Shown here: positions 10,553-20,557 of the stretch, one piece after another
Layout: the number at the start of each line of letters is the position of its first letter
Position numbering within the stretch: the stretch's first letter is position 1
From: Schlesneria paludicola DSM 18645
GTDB taxonomy: Bacteria; Planctomycetota; Planctomycetia; Planctomycetales; Planctomycetaceae
Direction: 5' to 3'
Assembly (NCBI GenBank): GCA_945876035.1
Contig: CAMCMU010000024.1
Location: 1-64,000 of the forward strand
Length of the DNA: 64,000 bases
Made by a program: the position numbers and the translations under genes
The notes under the pieces: generated by a model
Database searches by the model: none
Seen by the model: the letters and a program-made list of their open reading frames with translations, nothing else
What the model was told of the DNA's origin: nothing

Positions 10553-11866
10553 TCATTGGGGATCGCGTGGACTCGGGACGTTTGTTTCAAGAATCCGAGC
10601 CAGCTTATAAAAGTCGCTTTCCGGTTTGATGAAACGGACGATCGTTGTCAGCGTCGTCTGATCGACGAGTTCCTCGAAGGGGACATATCGCAGGTCAAAC
10701 TGCCGCTCGACCGACACCATGACGCCGGTCTGGCCGTTCTCAATGAGTCCCCGATACGCTCCGACTCCAAGTTGGCTTCCAAGAATCACGTCGAACGCCT
10801 GTGGCCGTGCACAGCGGACTTCGTAGCCTAGTTGGACACCGTTGACTTTACGTTTTCGCTGGGTCTGCTTTTGGAATTCATCCGCCACAAGTCTGGCGAT
10901 TTTCTTGCCGAGATCAGCACCAGCGACGGCAATGTGTCCGAAGGGGTCGTATTCGACGTCGCCCAATAATTCCAGGGGGAGTTTTTCGGCCAGACCTTCG
11001 GCCAGCACGATCACGCCAAATGGCTTCCCTTCGACCTCTTCACGATAACGCATCAGTGCGGTGAGCTTCTCAATCAGGCGCGGCATGTTCATGATACTGC
11101 GGCATTCCAGCACTCCTGTTTTCGGGTTCTGAATGTGTTCCGTGGTGAGCAGACTTTGATCAAGGTCTTCAATGCTTAATACGAGACTTGCCTCGCCAGC
11201 AATGGCCGCACCGTAGGCGAGCCATCCCGCACTGCGTCCCATCGATTCGACGATGAAATACGCACGGCTGGCTTCGGCATCCGCCAGCAGATTTCGAATC
11301 TCCGCGGCCATCTGTTCCACGGCCGTAAAAAATCCGAACGTAAAGTCGATGCCGTTGTAGTCGTTGTCGATGGTCTTCGGAACATGCACGATTTGAATGC
11401 GGGGCAAGTTGGTGGATAGCGTGTCTTGATATCTCAGGAGTTTATTCGCGGTCTTCAATGTGTCATCGCCGCCAATCGAAACGAGGGCATCAATCCCGAG
11501 TGATCGCAGACCGTCATAAACCGTACGCAATTTCGCGCATTTTTGCGGGTCATGGAGATCCTCGGGAACCGTCACGTCCTTGCCCGGATTTTCGCGAGCA
11601 GTCCCGATCAGGATTCCGCCACTGCAGCGGATCTGCTGGATTCGATCGACGGTCAACCGGATGTAGTCACGACCCTCCTGCAACGGATTCACGGCAGAGA
11701 AACCCATCAAACCGGAATAACCATGCAGCATTCCATAGACCTCAATGCCGGCTCTCCTAAACGACGCGGCCGCCGCCGAAATCACGGCATTGGCTGCAGG
11801 AGCCGGCCCACCGGAAAACAAGATCGCCACTTTCTGGACGTTCACCTTTGAGCTGGTCTTGAGCAT
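10553..11866 (-). CDS. 6-phosphofructokinase, pyrophosphate-type signature
   Basis: A 437-residue phosphofructokinase converting fructose 6-phosphate to fructose 1,6-bisphosphate. Visible motifs are the FSGGPAPAANAVI phosphoryl-donor loop, IGGDDT (132-136), VPKTIDNDYNG (162-172) and ESMGRSAGW. ATP-using enzymes normally have GGDGS and PGTIDND. Asp at 135 and Lys at 164 are the established marks of pyrophosphate-dependent enzymes, so PPi is the likely donor and the reaction may be reversible. The length is above the bacterial ATP-PFK size (about 320), also in line with the PPi group. ATG start 11864-11866 has GGAG nine bases upstream. Confidence 0.93.
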   Translation of the reverse strand: MLKTSSKVNVQKVAILFSGGPAPAANAVISAAAASFRRAGIEVYGMLHGYSGLMGFSAVNPLQEGRDYIRLTVDRIQQIRCSGGILIGTARENPGKDVTVPEDLHDPQKCAKLRTVYDGLRSLGIDALVSIGGDDTLKTANKLLRYQDTLSTNLPRIQIVHVPKTIDNDYNGIDFTFGFFTAVEQMAAEIRNLLADAEASRAYFIVESMGRSAGWLAYGAAIAGEASLVLSIEDLDQSLLTTEHIQNPKTGVLECRSIMNMPRLIEKLTALMRYREEVEGKPFGVIVLAEGLAEKLPLELLGDVEYDPFGHIAVAGADLGKKIARLVADEFQKQTQRKRKVNGVQLGYEVRCARPQAFDVILGSQLGVGAYRGLIENGQTGVMVSVERQFDLRYVPFEELVDQTTLTTIVRFIKPESDFYKLARILETNVPSPRDPQ

Positions 11867-12142
11867 TCGAAATAACTCCGTGATGTGGAATCGCCCGCGA
11901 TTCGGCGAGCCGAGTGGGTCACCCGCTTGTGGCGGGTGGTGTCATACGAGGACGCGTGTTTGCCGAGGGGTGGTGGCTCTTGACCGAAGAACCCTCTTTT
12001 TAGCATTAGTTTTATTCTGATCGGCCATTGGATGACGAACCACGCCGCCAAGCGAATTGTGAACAGCTCTAAGAAGGGAGGCAAGCCCTACGCGGGATCC
12101 TCTCACGAACCTCCGATTTCGCAGACGATTGGCCGACGTTGT

Positions 12143-13408
12143 TCAATCGACAATTTGTTTTTTCCACCACAGAGGCGGTCCGTCCATGTGGTTGATGTAT
12201 CGATCACGAAATTCAAAAAAACGGGAGTCCACTGTTTGCTGAGCCGCCATCGTGGCGGCTCCGAATCGAATGGCCTCTTGCAGAGGATGTTCCAGGCCGA
12301 GTCCGGTGGAGATCAGCGTCTCCCGCATTTTCTGGATCTGAGGATCGTCTACAATTCGAGATTCAAGATCGCTGCGTATTGTCGTGGCGTCCGCTGTTTC
12401 TCGGGCAGACCAGACCGTCTCCCATGTCCCCTCGATCATCCGCACGGCGAACACGGATTGAACAGCGGCTTGGTGTGTCTCCAGATGCAACTCGACTTGC
12501 GTGGCACGGAATCCGGGTGACTCAAGTCGATCCGCCTCGCGCATTGCGGACCTGAGCCAGTCGTTGCCGGATGGCTTGTAGTCGTGCGTCGGATCATTGT
12601 CGCGAGTGAAGTCTTTGAAGAGTGAATCCAACGGGCCACGCAGGACTTGGGCAATCACGGGTACCAGCTCCTTCAACTCGGATGTTGAGTCCGATCGTAC
12701 AAGCATGCCGCCCGTCCCTTGAAAATCGAGTTTTGTGCCTAACGAGTATTGCACGAGTGCCCATCGCGCCGACCATTCACGGTCATCTTGGGGGCGCGCG
12801 GCGAATTCCTGGGATAAGTCGGGCGGTAATGTTGTTGGGTCAACGCCTCTCTGCTTTAGCTCCTTCGTCAAATGAGCGACGTCGCGCTGCTCCACGTCGT
12901 TCAGTCGCTCGCTCCAAGCCCAGAACGCGATTTGCCTTCGATCCACCGAAGACAGTGAGACCTTGGCGATTGTCTCCCGCTGGGGATCGAACCAGACGAA
13001 CTGACGTGGTTCCGACGGTTCGGAGTGGGCCATTCGCTTTTCAATCCGCTCAAGTTCGTTCTTTACGAAGACGATCAACCGTGCCGATTTCGAGGGATTG
13101 GCGAGCCACGAAGTCAGTCGTTGTCGCAATTGCTCCCAAGCCACCCGCTGGGCCGTTGTCTCATCCTGTGACAGCCGCGTGGAAAGTTCGACGTTGGCCT
13201 GCTGGAGCCAGACTCGTGGCACCACCATCGTCAGCGAGGAAAGGCCCTCATTTTTTATGACAACTCCGCGGATAATTTTCCCCGACTTGAGAGTCACTAT
13301 GTCGACACCCAGTCTTGAAGCGGTGGCTGTTTTTGTGTGGGGAGCCGCCGCCAAGCCATCCCCCAACAGAATTAAGAACAGTCCCATCCAACACATTCGG
13401 GCAACCAC
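12143..13408 (-). CDS. secreted protein of unknown function
   Basis: A 421-residue protein with a clear signal peptide (hydrophobic residues 5-20, then AAAP). The mature part is mostly helical and charged. Near its start is a short beta-like segment (LKSGKIIRGVVIKNE) resembling the SH3-like start of planctomycete secreted proteins. I recognise no catalytic motif or domain; the rest is rich in Arg, Glu and Trp. The GTG start at 13406-13408 is fixed by GGAGG six bases upstream. It is a single-gene unit. Planctomycete-restricted orphan is the best description. Confidence 0.75.
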   Translation of the reverse strand: MVARMCWMGLFLILLGDGLAAAPHTKTATASRLGVDIVTLKSGKIIRGVVIKNEGLSSLTMVVPRVWLQQANVELSTRLSQDETTAQRVAWEQLRQRLTSWLANPSKSARLIVFVKNELERIEKRMAHSEPSEPRQFVWFDPQRETIAKVSLSSVDRRQIAFWAWSERLNDVEQRDVAHLTKELKQRGVDPTTLPPDLSQEFAARPQDDREWSARWALVQYSLGTKLDFQGTGGMLVRSDSTSELKELVPVIAQVLRGPLDSLFKDFTRDNDPTHDYKPSGNDWLRSAMREADRLESPGFRATQVELHLETHQAAVQSVFAVRMIEGTWETVWSARETADATTIRSDLESRIVDDPQIQKMRETLISTGLGLEHPLQEAIRFGAATMAAQQTVDSRFFEFRDRYINHMDGPPLWWKKQIVD

Positions 13409-14070
13409 GATTCACCTCCGACACGACGTACAAGACCAGTGAGTCATCAGTCAAGACTAGCGACAATACGGTGATTCTCGTTCGCAGCAGCATCTGCGCC
13501 ATCAAGGATCTTAAACCGGTTTGGATGTTGAACTCCAACTGCTCAAACCATCGCCACACCTGTTTCTAACCGGATCTTCCAAACAACATGTCTCGCGGCA
13601 TAGCCAGAGAGCCGGCGATGACCGGGAGTGGCGGAGAGATCACGGCCTTGAGAAAGAGTGCCAGTGGAATAATGATCAACCGAAACTCGCGAAACATCGT
13701 GATCAGCGGCTTGACTGCGGAGAAGCATCGAGAACAGCGGAGTGCCAAGCCACGCGATCAGATCTCAAATTCGGTGTTAGCTCAAAACAGCGCATCCGTG
13801 AACGTCGGCGGGTCTCCGATTCCACGACAAAAAACAACGACAAAATTTCACGAAAGGGGTCAGACATCGTGCCGCGAAACGACTTGTTGGACAACGGAAA
13901 TCGGCTCAACCAACGCGTTTTCCCGCGATTCGTCCTTCTCCGTGAATCAGGTTCGTGAGTGTGGCTCAATCGACCAAGTTTTTTTGTCCCCCCAAAGAGA
14001 TCCCGCGGGAGCCTCTCTCGGCCGTGACTCCATTCAGTCTTTCACGAGGAAATATCTGATTGAATCACCG
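13409..14070. other. intergenic, no confident gene
   Basis: About 660 bases. On the minus strand a hydrophobic 43-codon frame ending near 13566 (RLIIIPLALFLKAVI) could encode a small membrane peptide, but it lacks a ribosome site. Plus-strand frames have low-complexity Ser/Arg composition. It should contain the promoter of the secreted-protein gene at its left end. Confidence 0.35.
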
Positions 14071-15489
14071 TCAAGCGGTAATTCCGCGGATAACTTTTGC
14101 CCCTGTAATGCGTGCTTCCGTCAGAGTTTCTTCGACACCGTGATGTTGGTAGCCCAGCTTGGTATGATCCAGCCCCAGTTGATTCAGTATTGTGGCCATT
14201 AGATCAGGGACACCGACGCGATCTTGGACCGCACGATACCCCAATTCGTCTGTGGCACCGTACACGCAACCGGTCTTAAAACCACCCCCGGCAAGCAGAA
14301 GGGAAAAGCCATGAGGATTATGGTCTCGGCCGTGGCCTCGCTGTGAAATCGGCATGCGACCAAACTCACCGGCCCACAACACGATGGTATCTTTCAGCAA
14401 ACCACGCCGTTTCAGATCTTGAATCAGTGCTGCTGAGGGACGATCCACCTGACGGCAGATGTGGGGAAGTTTGTCATAAATTTTGTCGTGATGATCCCAA
14501 GTATTGTGCGGCGCCGGAGCGAGGATTTGAACGAAACGGACTCCACGTTCGACGAGACGTCGAGCCAGCAAGCACTGGCGGCCATACGGTGCGGTGACCT
14601 CATCATCAAGGCCGTACAGCCGTTGAGTTTCCGCCGTTTCGCTGGAGAGATCGAACTCTTTTTCCGCAGCCACCTGCATCCGGCCTGCCAGTTCATAATT
14701 TTGAATCCGTGCGTCCAGTTCTGACTCCCGTGGATAATTTTTTCGGTGGCGTTCGTTGAGCTGGGTCAGCAGACGCATCGCGCTGTCGCGGGTCCCGGCC
14801 TGCAATTGGACGGGAGGTCGGAGATTGAGCACGGGATCCCCTTCGGACCGCAGTTCAGTTCCCCGAAACAAGCTGGGTAGCCACCCGCTGGTAATTTGCA
14901 TGGAACCCCCGGAGTGAAACACGGTGGGATCTCGAAGACACACGAAGGAAGGGAGATTTTGTGTTTCGCTTCCGAGCGCATACGTGATCCAAGCTCCGAG
15001 AGTCGGCCGCCCCGGACGACGACTGCATGAGCACATCATATAGGTGCCTCCCGGGTGATTGGGATCGAGATGGTACATCGAGCGTACCACACACAGATCA
15101 TCCGCTGTTTCACTCAAATGCGGCACAAGTTCAGAAAATTCGGTTCCAGAATCGCCACACGCCCGAAATTTCAGGGGACTACTCATCAACGGCTCGGTGT
15201 TGCCGTTCATGGCATTTCTGATCGCCACGCTTTCACCATGCCGACGAGTGAGCTCCGGCTTGGGATCAAAGAGATCGACTTGGCTCGGGCCCCCATTTTG
15301 GAACAGCAGGATCACCGACTTGGCAGAGGCCGGAAAATGCGGCCCCCGCATTTTTAAATCGGAATTCGCCAGATGAGAATCGGCGATTGCATCGCGGCTG
15401 CACAGGTCGTTGAGGGCGATCGCTCCCAATCCGAAACCACTGCGTTGCAGCATCGCACGGCGCGAAAACGCCACGTCATCGTTCATCAT
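14071..15489 (-). CDS. DUF1501 family protein (copy 1)
   Basis: A 472-residue member of the DUF1501 family, an alkaline-phosphatase/sulfatase-fold group abundant in planctomycetes. The N-terminus (SRRAMLQRSGFGLGAIAL) is a twin-arginine-like export signal, so folded export is likely. Family marks seen are FQNGGPSQVDLFDPKPEL near residue 65, PNHPGG, and the C-terminal block WAGEFGRMPISQRGHGRDHN followed by HGFSLLLAGGG. Two adjacent ATGs (15484-15489) follow GGGAG. It lies 14 bases after the PSD1 gene and is clearly co-transcribed with it. Function in the family is unproven; the constant pairing suggests a two-protein envelope system. Confidence 0.92.
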   Translation of the reverse strand: MMNDDVAFSRRAMLQRSGFGLGAIALNDLCSRDAIADSHLANSDLKMRGPHFPASAKSVILLFQNGGPSQVDLFDPKPELTRRHGESVAIRNAMNGNTEPLMSSPLKFRACGDSGTEFSELVPHLSETADDLCVVRSMYHLDPNHPGGTYMMCSCSRRPGRPTLGAWITYALGSETQNLPSFVCLRDPTVFHSGGSMQITSGWLPSLFRGTELRSEGDPVLNLRPPVQLQAGTRDSAMRLLTQLNERHRKNYPRESELDARIQNYELAGRMQVAAEKEFDLSSETAETQRLYGLDDEVTAPYGRQCLLARRLVERGVRFVQILAPAPHNTWDHHDKIYDKLPHICRQVDRPSAALIQDLKRRGLLKDTIVLWAGEFGRMPISQRGHGRDHNPHGFSLLLAGGGFKTGCVYGATDELGYRAVQDRVGVPDLMATILNQLGLDHTKLGYQHHGVEETLTEARITGAKVIRGITA

Positions 15490-15503
15490 CGGCTCCCGCT
15501 AAT

Positions 15504-18500
15504 CTAACGAAGGTACAGAAAGTCGTTCGTGCCCCACAGTGTCTGACCCAGAATCGCTAACGCCTTGCGGACACTATCACAATCGGAAAAGTCTGCCCGG
15601 CGAAACAATGCGATTTGCTCTTCCAGTAGGTCTCGGGACCATTGTTTTTCCTCAGTCGACGGTCGACGAGAGAGAGTTAACTCAAAAGTTCGCAGAATCT
15701 GTTGCTCGGAGGAATTTCCGGCCTGCTCATAAACGTAGTCGGCGAAGTCGCCTGAGGATTCAATCACAAACGGGTCATTCATCAAGCTCAATGATTGCAA
15801 CGCTGAGGCGGAATAGTCACGTTGGCAAATGCCACTTGTCACGTTCGGTTTATCGAACACACTCAGGAACGATGGATTGTAGACACGTCGATTGGTCAGA
15901 AATAGACTGCGTCGTCGCTGGGCGGTTTTGGACGCGAGCGGTTGTTCTCCGACGGCTCCGGTTTTGAGATCGTAGACGAGGGGGACAGGTGGGCCTTCGA
16001 GAGATTCATCAAGTTTTCCGCTGGCAGCCAAGATCGCATCCCGCAGAGCTTCGGCATCCAGACGCCGCAATCGCATTTGCCACAACAGCAGATTGGCTGG
16101 GTCGAGGGCATTCGGATCGGTCGCCAGGCCTGTGGGGTGCTCGTCAGTTCCGGATCGCTGTCGGTAGGCCGCTGACAACAACATCGACCGAATCAAGGGC
16201 TTGATCTGCCAGCCGTTTTTGCGGAAGTTCTCGGCCAGCCAATCGAGGAGTTCAGGATGTGTCGGTGCCGTGCCTGAAAGCCCTAGATTTTCTGAATTTG
16301 CGGCCAGCCCCCGACCAAACAGATGCTGCCACAGACGGTTGACCATGACTCGCGAAACCAAACCCGATGCCGGTGAACTCGTTGAGGTCATCCAGCGGGC
16401 AAGTGCAGTCCGACGACCACTCGATGTGCTTGAAGCCGATTCCGAGAACAGAGACTCCGTATCATTGTCCGAAAGAATTCGCAGAAATCCTGCCGGAACT
16501 TCCCGTCCCCGTGATTCGAAGTCACCGCGTTTGAAAAGAAAAGTCGCCGGAGGTGGACCAACATCGTACACCGCGTGAATCCAGCCGTGGATTTGCTTCG
16601 TGGAATTCAGTGCGGCGATCTGTCCTAAGTTGTTTTGAATCAGCCCCTTTTCTGTAGGAGTGAGTACCGCATCCACGGCCGTGGTCTCCACCTTAACGAG
16701 GTCGCCGAACTTATTGATTAATTCCTTTTGCACCGCATTTTGCGTCTCGGGTGCCGTGTCCAATGCCTCAATCAGATCCGGCCGCATTAATTCAGGGACG
16801 GCGAACAGCTTTTCCTCGCGTAATCGTCGCTCATGAACATGCCTCAAACTATTGATTTCACTCTGCAACGTCTCTGTCTGCTTCACAATTTCCGAGTTCA
16901 CACGACTCAGCTCTGCGAAGGCTGAGGACGAGATATCTGGCAACAATCGTTCCCGCAATTTTTTCCATTTCGCCGGATTCAGGGACGGCGTGAACAGCGA
17001 CATCAGACTGTAATAATCTTGTTGCAGAATCGGCTCAAACTTGTGGCTGTGACACCGAGCACAGTGAAGAGTTAAACCTAGAAAACTGGTTGCGGTCTGC
17101 TCCACGGTCTCGTGCACCGTCGTCCACATCCCGAACGGGTTTGAATCGTCGTCGCTAATATCTTGAACTGTCCGAAGAAATCCGGTGGCGACGAGCCGCT
17201 CGATGATCTCCGGAGAATATTTGGAGACATCCCGCCAATCGGTCAACTCGTCACCGGCCAACTGATCGAGGATGAACCGATCGTAAGGAATGTCGGCATT
17301 CAGTGCCTTGACGACATAATCACGGTATCTCCATTTTCCATCCACGGCCCCACCGGGGGGGCCAAAGTCCTCATCAAACGAAACGGTGTCCGTGTATCCG
17401 ACAATGTCCAGCCAGTATCGCCCCCAACGCACGCCGAACTGGGGCGAGGCGATCAGTCGATCGACCACTCGTTCATAAGCATCAACGCGTTCATCCCCCA
17501 GAAATTCGTGGAGTTCCTTTGGTGTCGGCGGCAATCCCGTGGTGTCCATCAAGACGCGCCGCAGCAAGGTCTCGCGATCGGCCTCCGGCGAAAAGGTTAA
17601 ACCGTGTGCTTCCAGTTTCGAGAGCAAAAAACAATCGAGGATCGTTCGAGTTTTGCTGATCTGGGAAATCGAGGGTGGTTCCACAGGATTCAGTCGTCGA
17701 AACGCCCAATGATTTCGCTCTGCATCACTGAAAATGGAGGTCACAACAGGCCGGACTTGCTCCTCAGCCTGCAGTCCACCTTTGATCCAGCGTCGGAGAA
17801 TAAAAGTTTCCTCCGGCGAGAGGCGATCCTCCTTCTGCGGGGGCATCTCTCCGGCAAGAACGCGTTCCATGAGCAGGCTTTTTTCTGGTGAGCCTCGCAT
17901 TACGGCTGGGCCCAAACTGCCCCCCGCGAGCATCGCCGAAACCGTACCCAGATCCAGACGTCCCTCACGTGTGGAAGAATTGTGACACTCTTGACAGCGA
18001 GCCGCGAGGATCGGCACGACATCCGTTTCAAATCGAGGTTGCGGCGAAGGGGCGGCACCAGAAATCGTAATCGTGACGTCAAATTGCGTCCGGTCGCCAT
18101 CGTCCGGCGACGTTGTTCCGTCGGCATCGGCGTCCATCACGAAATAGAGAAAATCTCCCGGCTGAAGCCGCTGATCAGAAAGATGAAACTCTTGGAACGA
18201 ACTAGAACCATCGCCACCAATCACACCCGAGGCGAGTGAAACGGGCTCGAAACCCGCATCCGAATCAGGGGCCCGCCCGCGCTCGACATACCAGCGAACC
18301 TGCCCTTTCACGTCCGAACTCTCCTGGGCACGCTTAAAGAAACCATCGATCTGGCCGGTCCCGACGACCGGACAACGCCATCCCACAACGACGGCATGGT
18401 CTAACCCGGGACTCAGTAAAATTTGACCGGGTTCCAATCGCAAACTCGGATTGGGTGTGCCGACTAACTGGCAGACCGAAGGGGATAGCGACTGCTCACC

Positions 18501-18830
18501 CGCCTGAAAGACCCATCCGTCCAGTGGATAACCAAATAGTTTTTCACCCACGTCGGACAATGGTACATACCGGCCATCTCTGATCCACTGACGGGACTCG
18601 ATCGACCCTCGGCTGCTGGTGGTTCGGAGAAAAAACCACCCGGTCAAGTTGTTTTTGTCAAAGTTGGGATTTTCTCGATCGGCACCCGTTCGAAAATCGC
18701 GATGGAGAGTCCAACTCATTGCAGGATTGGCAGACGCGGCGTCTTCAAAGGCACGAAGTGTCTCAACGCCCTCCAATAACATGGCATGGCACACAAAAAC
18801 GGCAAGGAGGCAAAGTCTCATTGATTGCAT
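15504..18830 (-). CDS. PSD1/DUF1549-DUF1553 cytochrome c-like protein (copy 1)
   Basis: An exported protein of 1,108 residues, longer than copy 2 (856). A signal peptide is at 1-30. About 240 residues follow that are absent from copy 2, with a beta-sandwich-like composition. Next come the planctomycete cytochrome c domain with a CQECH heme site (Cys279), the DUF1549 region (WGRYWLDIVGYTDTVSFDEDFG, and a second CARCH motif in LTLHCARCHSHKFEPI), a central coiled region, and the DUF1553 C-terminus (SRVMVNRLWQHLFGRGL, NDPFV). Co-transcribed with the DUF1501 gene 14 bases downstream. Heme attachment suggests an electron-transfer or oxidoreductase role in the periplasm, but the substrate is unknown. 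Confidence 0.93.
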   Translation of the reverse strand: MQSMRLCLLAVFVCHAMLLEGVETLRAFEDAASANPAMSWTLHRDFRTGADRENPNFDKNNLTGWFFLRTTSSRGSIESRQWIRDGRYVPLSDVGEKLFGYPLDGWVFQAGEQSLSPSVCQLVGTPNPSLRLEPGQILLSPGLDHAVVVGWRCPVVGTGQIDGFFKRAQESSDVKGQVRWYVERGRAPDSDAGFEPVSLASGVIGGDGSSSFQEFHLSDQRLQPGDFLYFVMDADADGTTSPDDGDRTQFDVTITISGAAPSPQPRFETDVVPILAARCQECHNSSTREGRLDLGTVSAMLAGGSLGPAVMRGSPEKSLLMERVLAGEMPPQKEDRLSPEETFILRRWIKGGLQAEEQVRPVVTSIFSDAERNHWAFRRLNPVEPPSISQISKTRTILDCFLLSKLEAHGLTFSPEADRETLLRRVLMDTTGLPPTPKELHEFLGDERVDAYERVVDRLIASPQFGVRWGRYWLDIVGYTDTVSFDEDFGPPGGAVDGKWRYRDYVVKALNADIPYDRFILDQLAGDELTDWRDVSKYSPEIIERLVATGFLRTVQDISDDDSNPFGMWTTVHETVEQTATSFLGLTLHCARCHSHKFEPILQQDYYSLMSLFTPSLNPAKWKKLRERLLPDISSSAFAELSRVNSEIVKQTETLQSEINSLRHVHERRLREEKLFAVPELMRPDLIEALDTAPETQNAVQKELINKFGDLVKVETTAVDAVLTPTEKGLIQNNLGQIAALNSTKQIHGWIHAVYDVGPPPATFLFKRGDFESRGREVPAGFLRILSDNDTESLFSESASSTSSGRRTALARWMTSTSSPASGLVSRVMVNRLWQHLFGRGLAANSENLGLSGTAPTHPELLDWLAENFRKNGWQIKPLIRSMLLSAAYRQRSGTDEHPTGLATDPNALDPANLLLWQMRLRRLDAEALRDAILAASGKLDESLEGPPVPLVYDLKTGAVGEQPLASKTAQRRRSLFLTNRRVYNPSFLSVFDKPNVTSGICQRDYSASALQSLSLMNDPFVIESSGDFADYVYEQAGNSSEQQILRTFELTLSRRPSTEEKQWSRDLLEEQIALFRRADFSDCDSVRKALAILGQTLWGTNDFLYLR

Positions 18831-19389
18831 ACGGGTTCAATTTCAGATTCAAAGGAATTCGCGAAGCAAGAACCACACCAACAGCACTTGATCGAGGTTC
18901 GTTTTGACATTCGCGCGGCATCGTTGATCAAGGAACTTCAAATAAACGGTCGAGGCCTCATCTCGAGTGGGTGAATTTTAAAAAGTGAAGACGACCATCG
19001 AACCACCGGGCTCCACGACCATTCTAACCTAATAAAAACGTGTTACGATGGTAAATTATCGTCTATTCTAACATTCATCTCAATTCGGGAAAGATACAGC
19101 CGGCGGTAGAACAGATGGGGTGCTTTTCATGAGCCAAGCCGATCAGAAAGATTTTTCTGGATGCACAGTGTTCACCGGATGCAACAGACGCGCCGGATCC
19201 GATTGCCCAACGACGGGTTGTCGGTTTGGTGATTTTGAGGAATCAGGCTGCCGTTCCGTGCTTGAAGGGCGATTCCTTGGGCATTATACTCCACAGTTGG
19301 CGATGGCCGATGCTTGGTAAGTGCCGCGAAAATAATGCCGCACTGAATAAACTAGACTCTTCTTATCAACGGCCCTGAGATGAGTTGTC
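18831..19389. other. divergent intergenic region
   Basis: About 560 bases between the divergent PSD1 operon and the YrdC-phosphatase gene. The segment 18960-19090 is AT-rich and probably holds the promoters. A possible small Cys-rich gene (19129-19320) is listed separately. Confidence 0.4.
19129..19320 (+). CDS. possible small Cys-rich protein
   Basis: A 63-residue frame with five cysteines (12, 18, 26, 31, 41), three of them in a GC or TGC context and none in CxxC pairs. A GGGGTG box sits six bases before the ATG. It ends about 70 bases before the YrdC-phosphatase start, so it could be a leader gene of that unit. It matches no family I know; composition and the ribosome site are the only support. 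Confidence 0.35.
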   Translation: MSQADQKDFSGCTVFTGCNRRAGSDCPTTGCRFGDFEESGCRSVLEGRFLGHYTPQLAMADAW

Positions 19390-20505
19390 ATGCCGCAGAT
19401 TGTTGAGATTCGCGATGCCGACGATTCTCGCGAGGTGATTCACCGCGCCTGCCAGTTGTTGGTTGAGGGGCAGGTTGTGGCATTCCCCACGGAGACCTCG
19501 TACGTCGTGGCTGCGAGTTCGTTGAGTCCTGCAGGCCTACAGCGGCTCGGATCGCTGGCGCCAGCAGGAATTGTCCTGACGTTAAAATCGGTGGAGGAAG
19601 CTCAGGGGTATTTGTCGAAGGTGCCAGTGGCCGCGGATAAGCTCGGGCGACGCGCCTGGCCCGGGCCGTTAACGATGGAGTTTGCAGCCGCATCCTTTGG
19701 GGAGCTGTTTCATCAACTACTGGAACCGACCAGAATTCTTCTCGCCGGATCCACGTCGCATGTTGGCCTGAGAGTCGTGACGCACGAGATCTTCCGCAAC
19801 GTTCAACAATTGGTCCCAGGGCCGTTGCTGATTAATGCCGACAGGGGAACGAGGGGATCTCTGTCTCGTACGGCGGCCGATGTTGTCCAGCAATACGGGG
19901 ATGCGGTTTCGCTGATTATTGATGATGGCCCTTGCCGCTACGGTGAGCCCACTTCGACAATCCGATTCGAGGGGGAGCAATGGAGCCTCGTCGAATTGGG
20001 AATGATTTCCGCACTCAACCTCGATCGCTTGACGAGTGAGATCTATTTGTTTGTCTGTACGGGAAATACCTGCCGCAGTCCGATGGCCGAATCACTGTTT
20101 CGACGGCGGTTGTCCGAACGGTTGCGGTGTTCGGATGACGACTTGATGGACCGAGGCTTTGCGGTTCTCTCAGCCGGATTATCGGCGGAAATGGGTGTCC
20201 CGGCAAGTGAGCAGGCCATTGCGGTCTTGAAAAATGAAGGTATTGACCTGCTGTCACATGAGAGCCAGCCGGTGACAAGCCGCTTGCTCAGGCAGGCGGA
20301 TCACATCCTGCCGATGACGCGCGGGCATCTGCAAACAATTCTGGGTCAGTATCCAGAATTGATCCGTCGTGTCAGAATGCTGTCACAGGATCGAACAGAC
20401 ATTTTTGATCCTTACGGGGGCGACCTCCGGGAGTATCAAGGCTGTAAAGCCCAAATTGAGCGTTCTGTGTTGACACTCATCAACCAACTGTCGTTAAACA
20501 GCTGA
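19390..20505 (+). CDS. YrdC/Sua5-like domain fused to low-molecular-weight phosphotyrosine phosphatase-like domain
   Basis: A 371-residue two-domain protein. Residues 1 to about 210 resemble YrdC/Sua5 (AFPTETSYVVAA, and PTSTIRFEG near residue 187), the fold that makes threonylcarbamoyl-adenylate for tRNA modification. Residues 217-371 are a low-molecular-weight phosphatase or arsenate-reductase-like domain with the P-loop VCTGNTCRS (Cys223, Arg229) and the general-acid Asp340 in DIFDPYGG, so this half looks catalytic. In the YrdC half the usual K-x-R loop and the SAN motif are not visible (LLINADRGTRG instead), so synthase activity is doubtful. The fusion recurs in planctomycetes. rpiB follows 52 bases downstream on the same strand. 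Confidence 0.88.
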   Translation: MPQIVEIRDADDSREVIHRACQLLVEGQVVAFPTETSYVVAASSLSPAGLQRLGSLAPAGIVLTLKSVEEAQGYLSKVPVAADKLGRRAWPGPLTMEFAAASFGELFHQLLEPTRILLAGSTSHVGLRVVTHEIFRNVQQLVPGPLLINADRGTRGSLSRTAADVVQQYGDAVSLIIDDGPCRYGEPTSTIRFEGEQWSLVELGMISALNLDRLTSEIYLFVCTGNTCRSPMAESLFRRRLSERLRCSDDDLMDRGFAVLSAGLSAEMGVPASEQAIAVLKNEGIDLLSHESQPVTSRLLRQADHILPMTRGHLQTILGQYPELIRRVRMLSQDRTDIFDPYGGDLREYQGCKAQIERSVLTLINQLSLNS

Positions 20506-20557
20506 CCTGCATTTGTATCGGGGCCCCCTTGGTGGGGCCAAAATTCATCGAGAACTC

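Noticed and set aside
13566-13748. A short hydrophobic minus-strand frame
   Set aside because: It has one membrane-like stretch but no ribosome site and no recognised family, so it stays only a remark in the intergenic entry.
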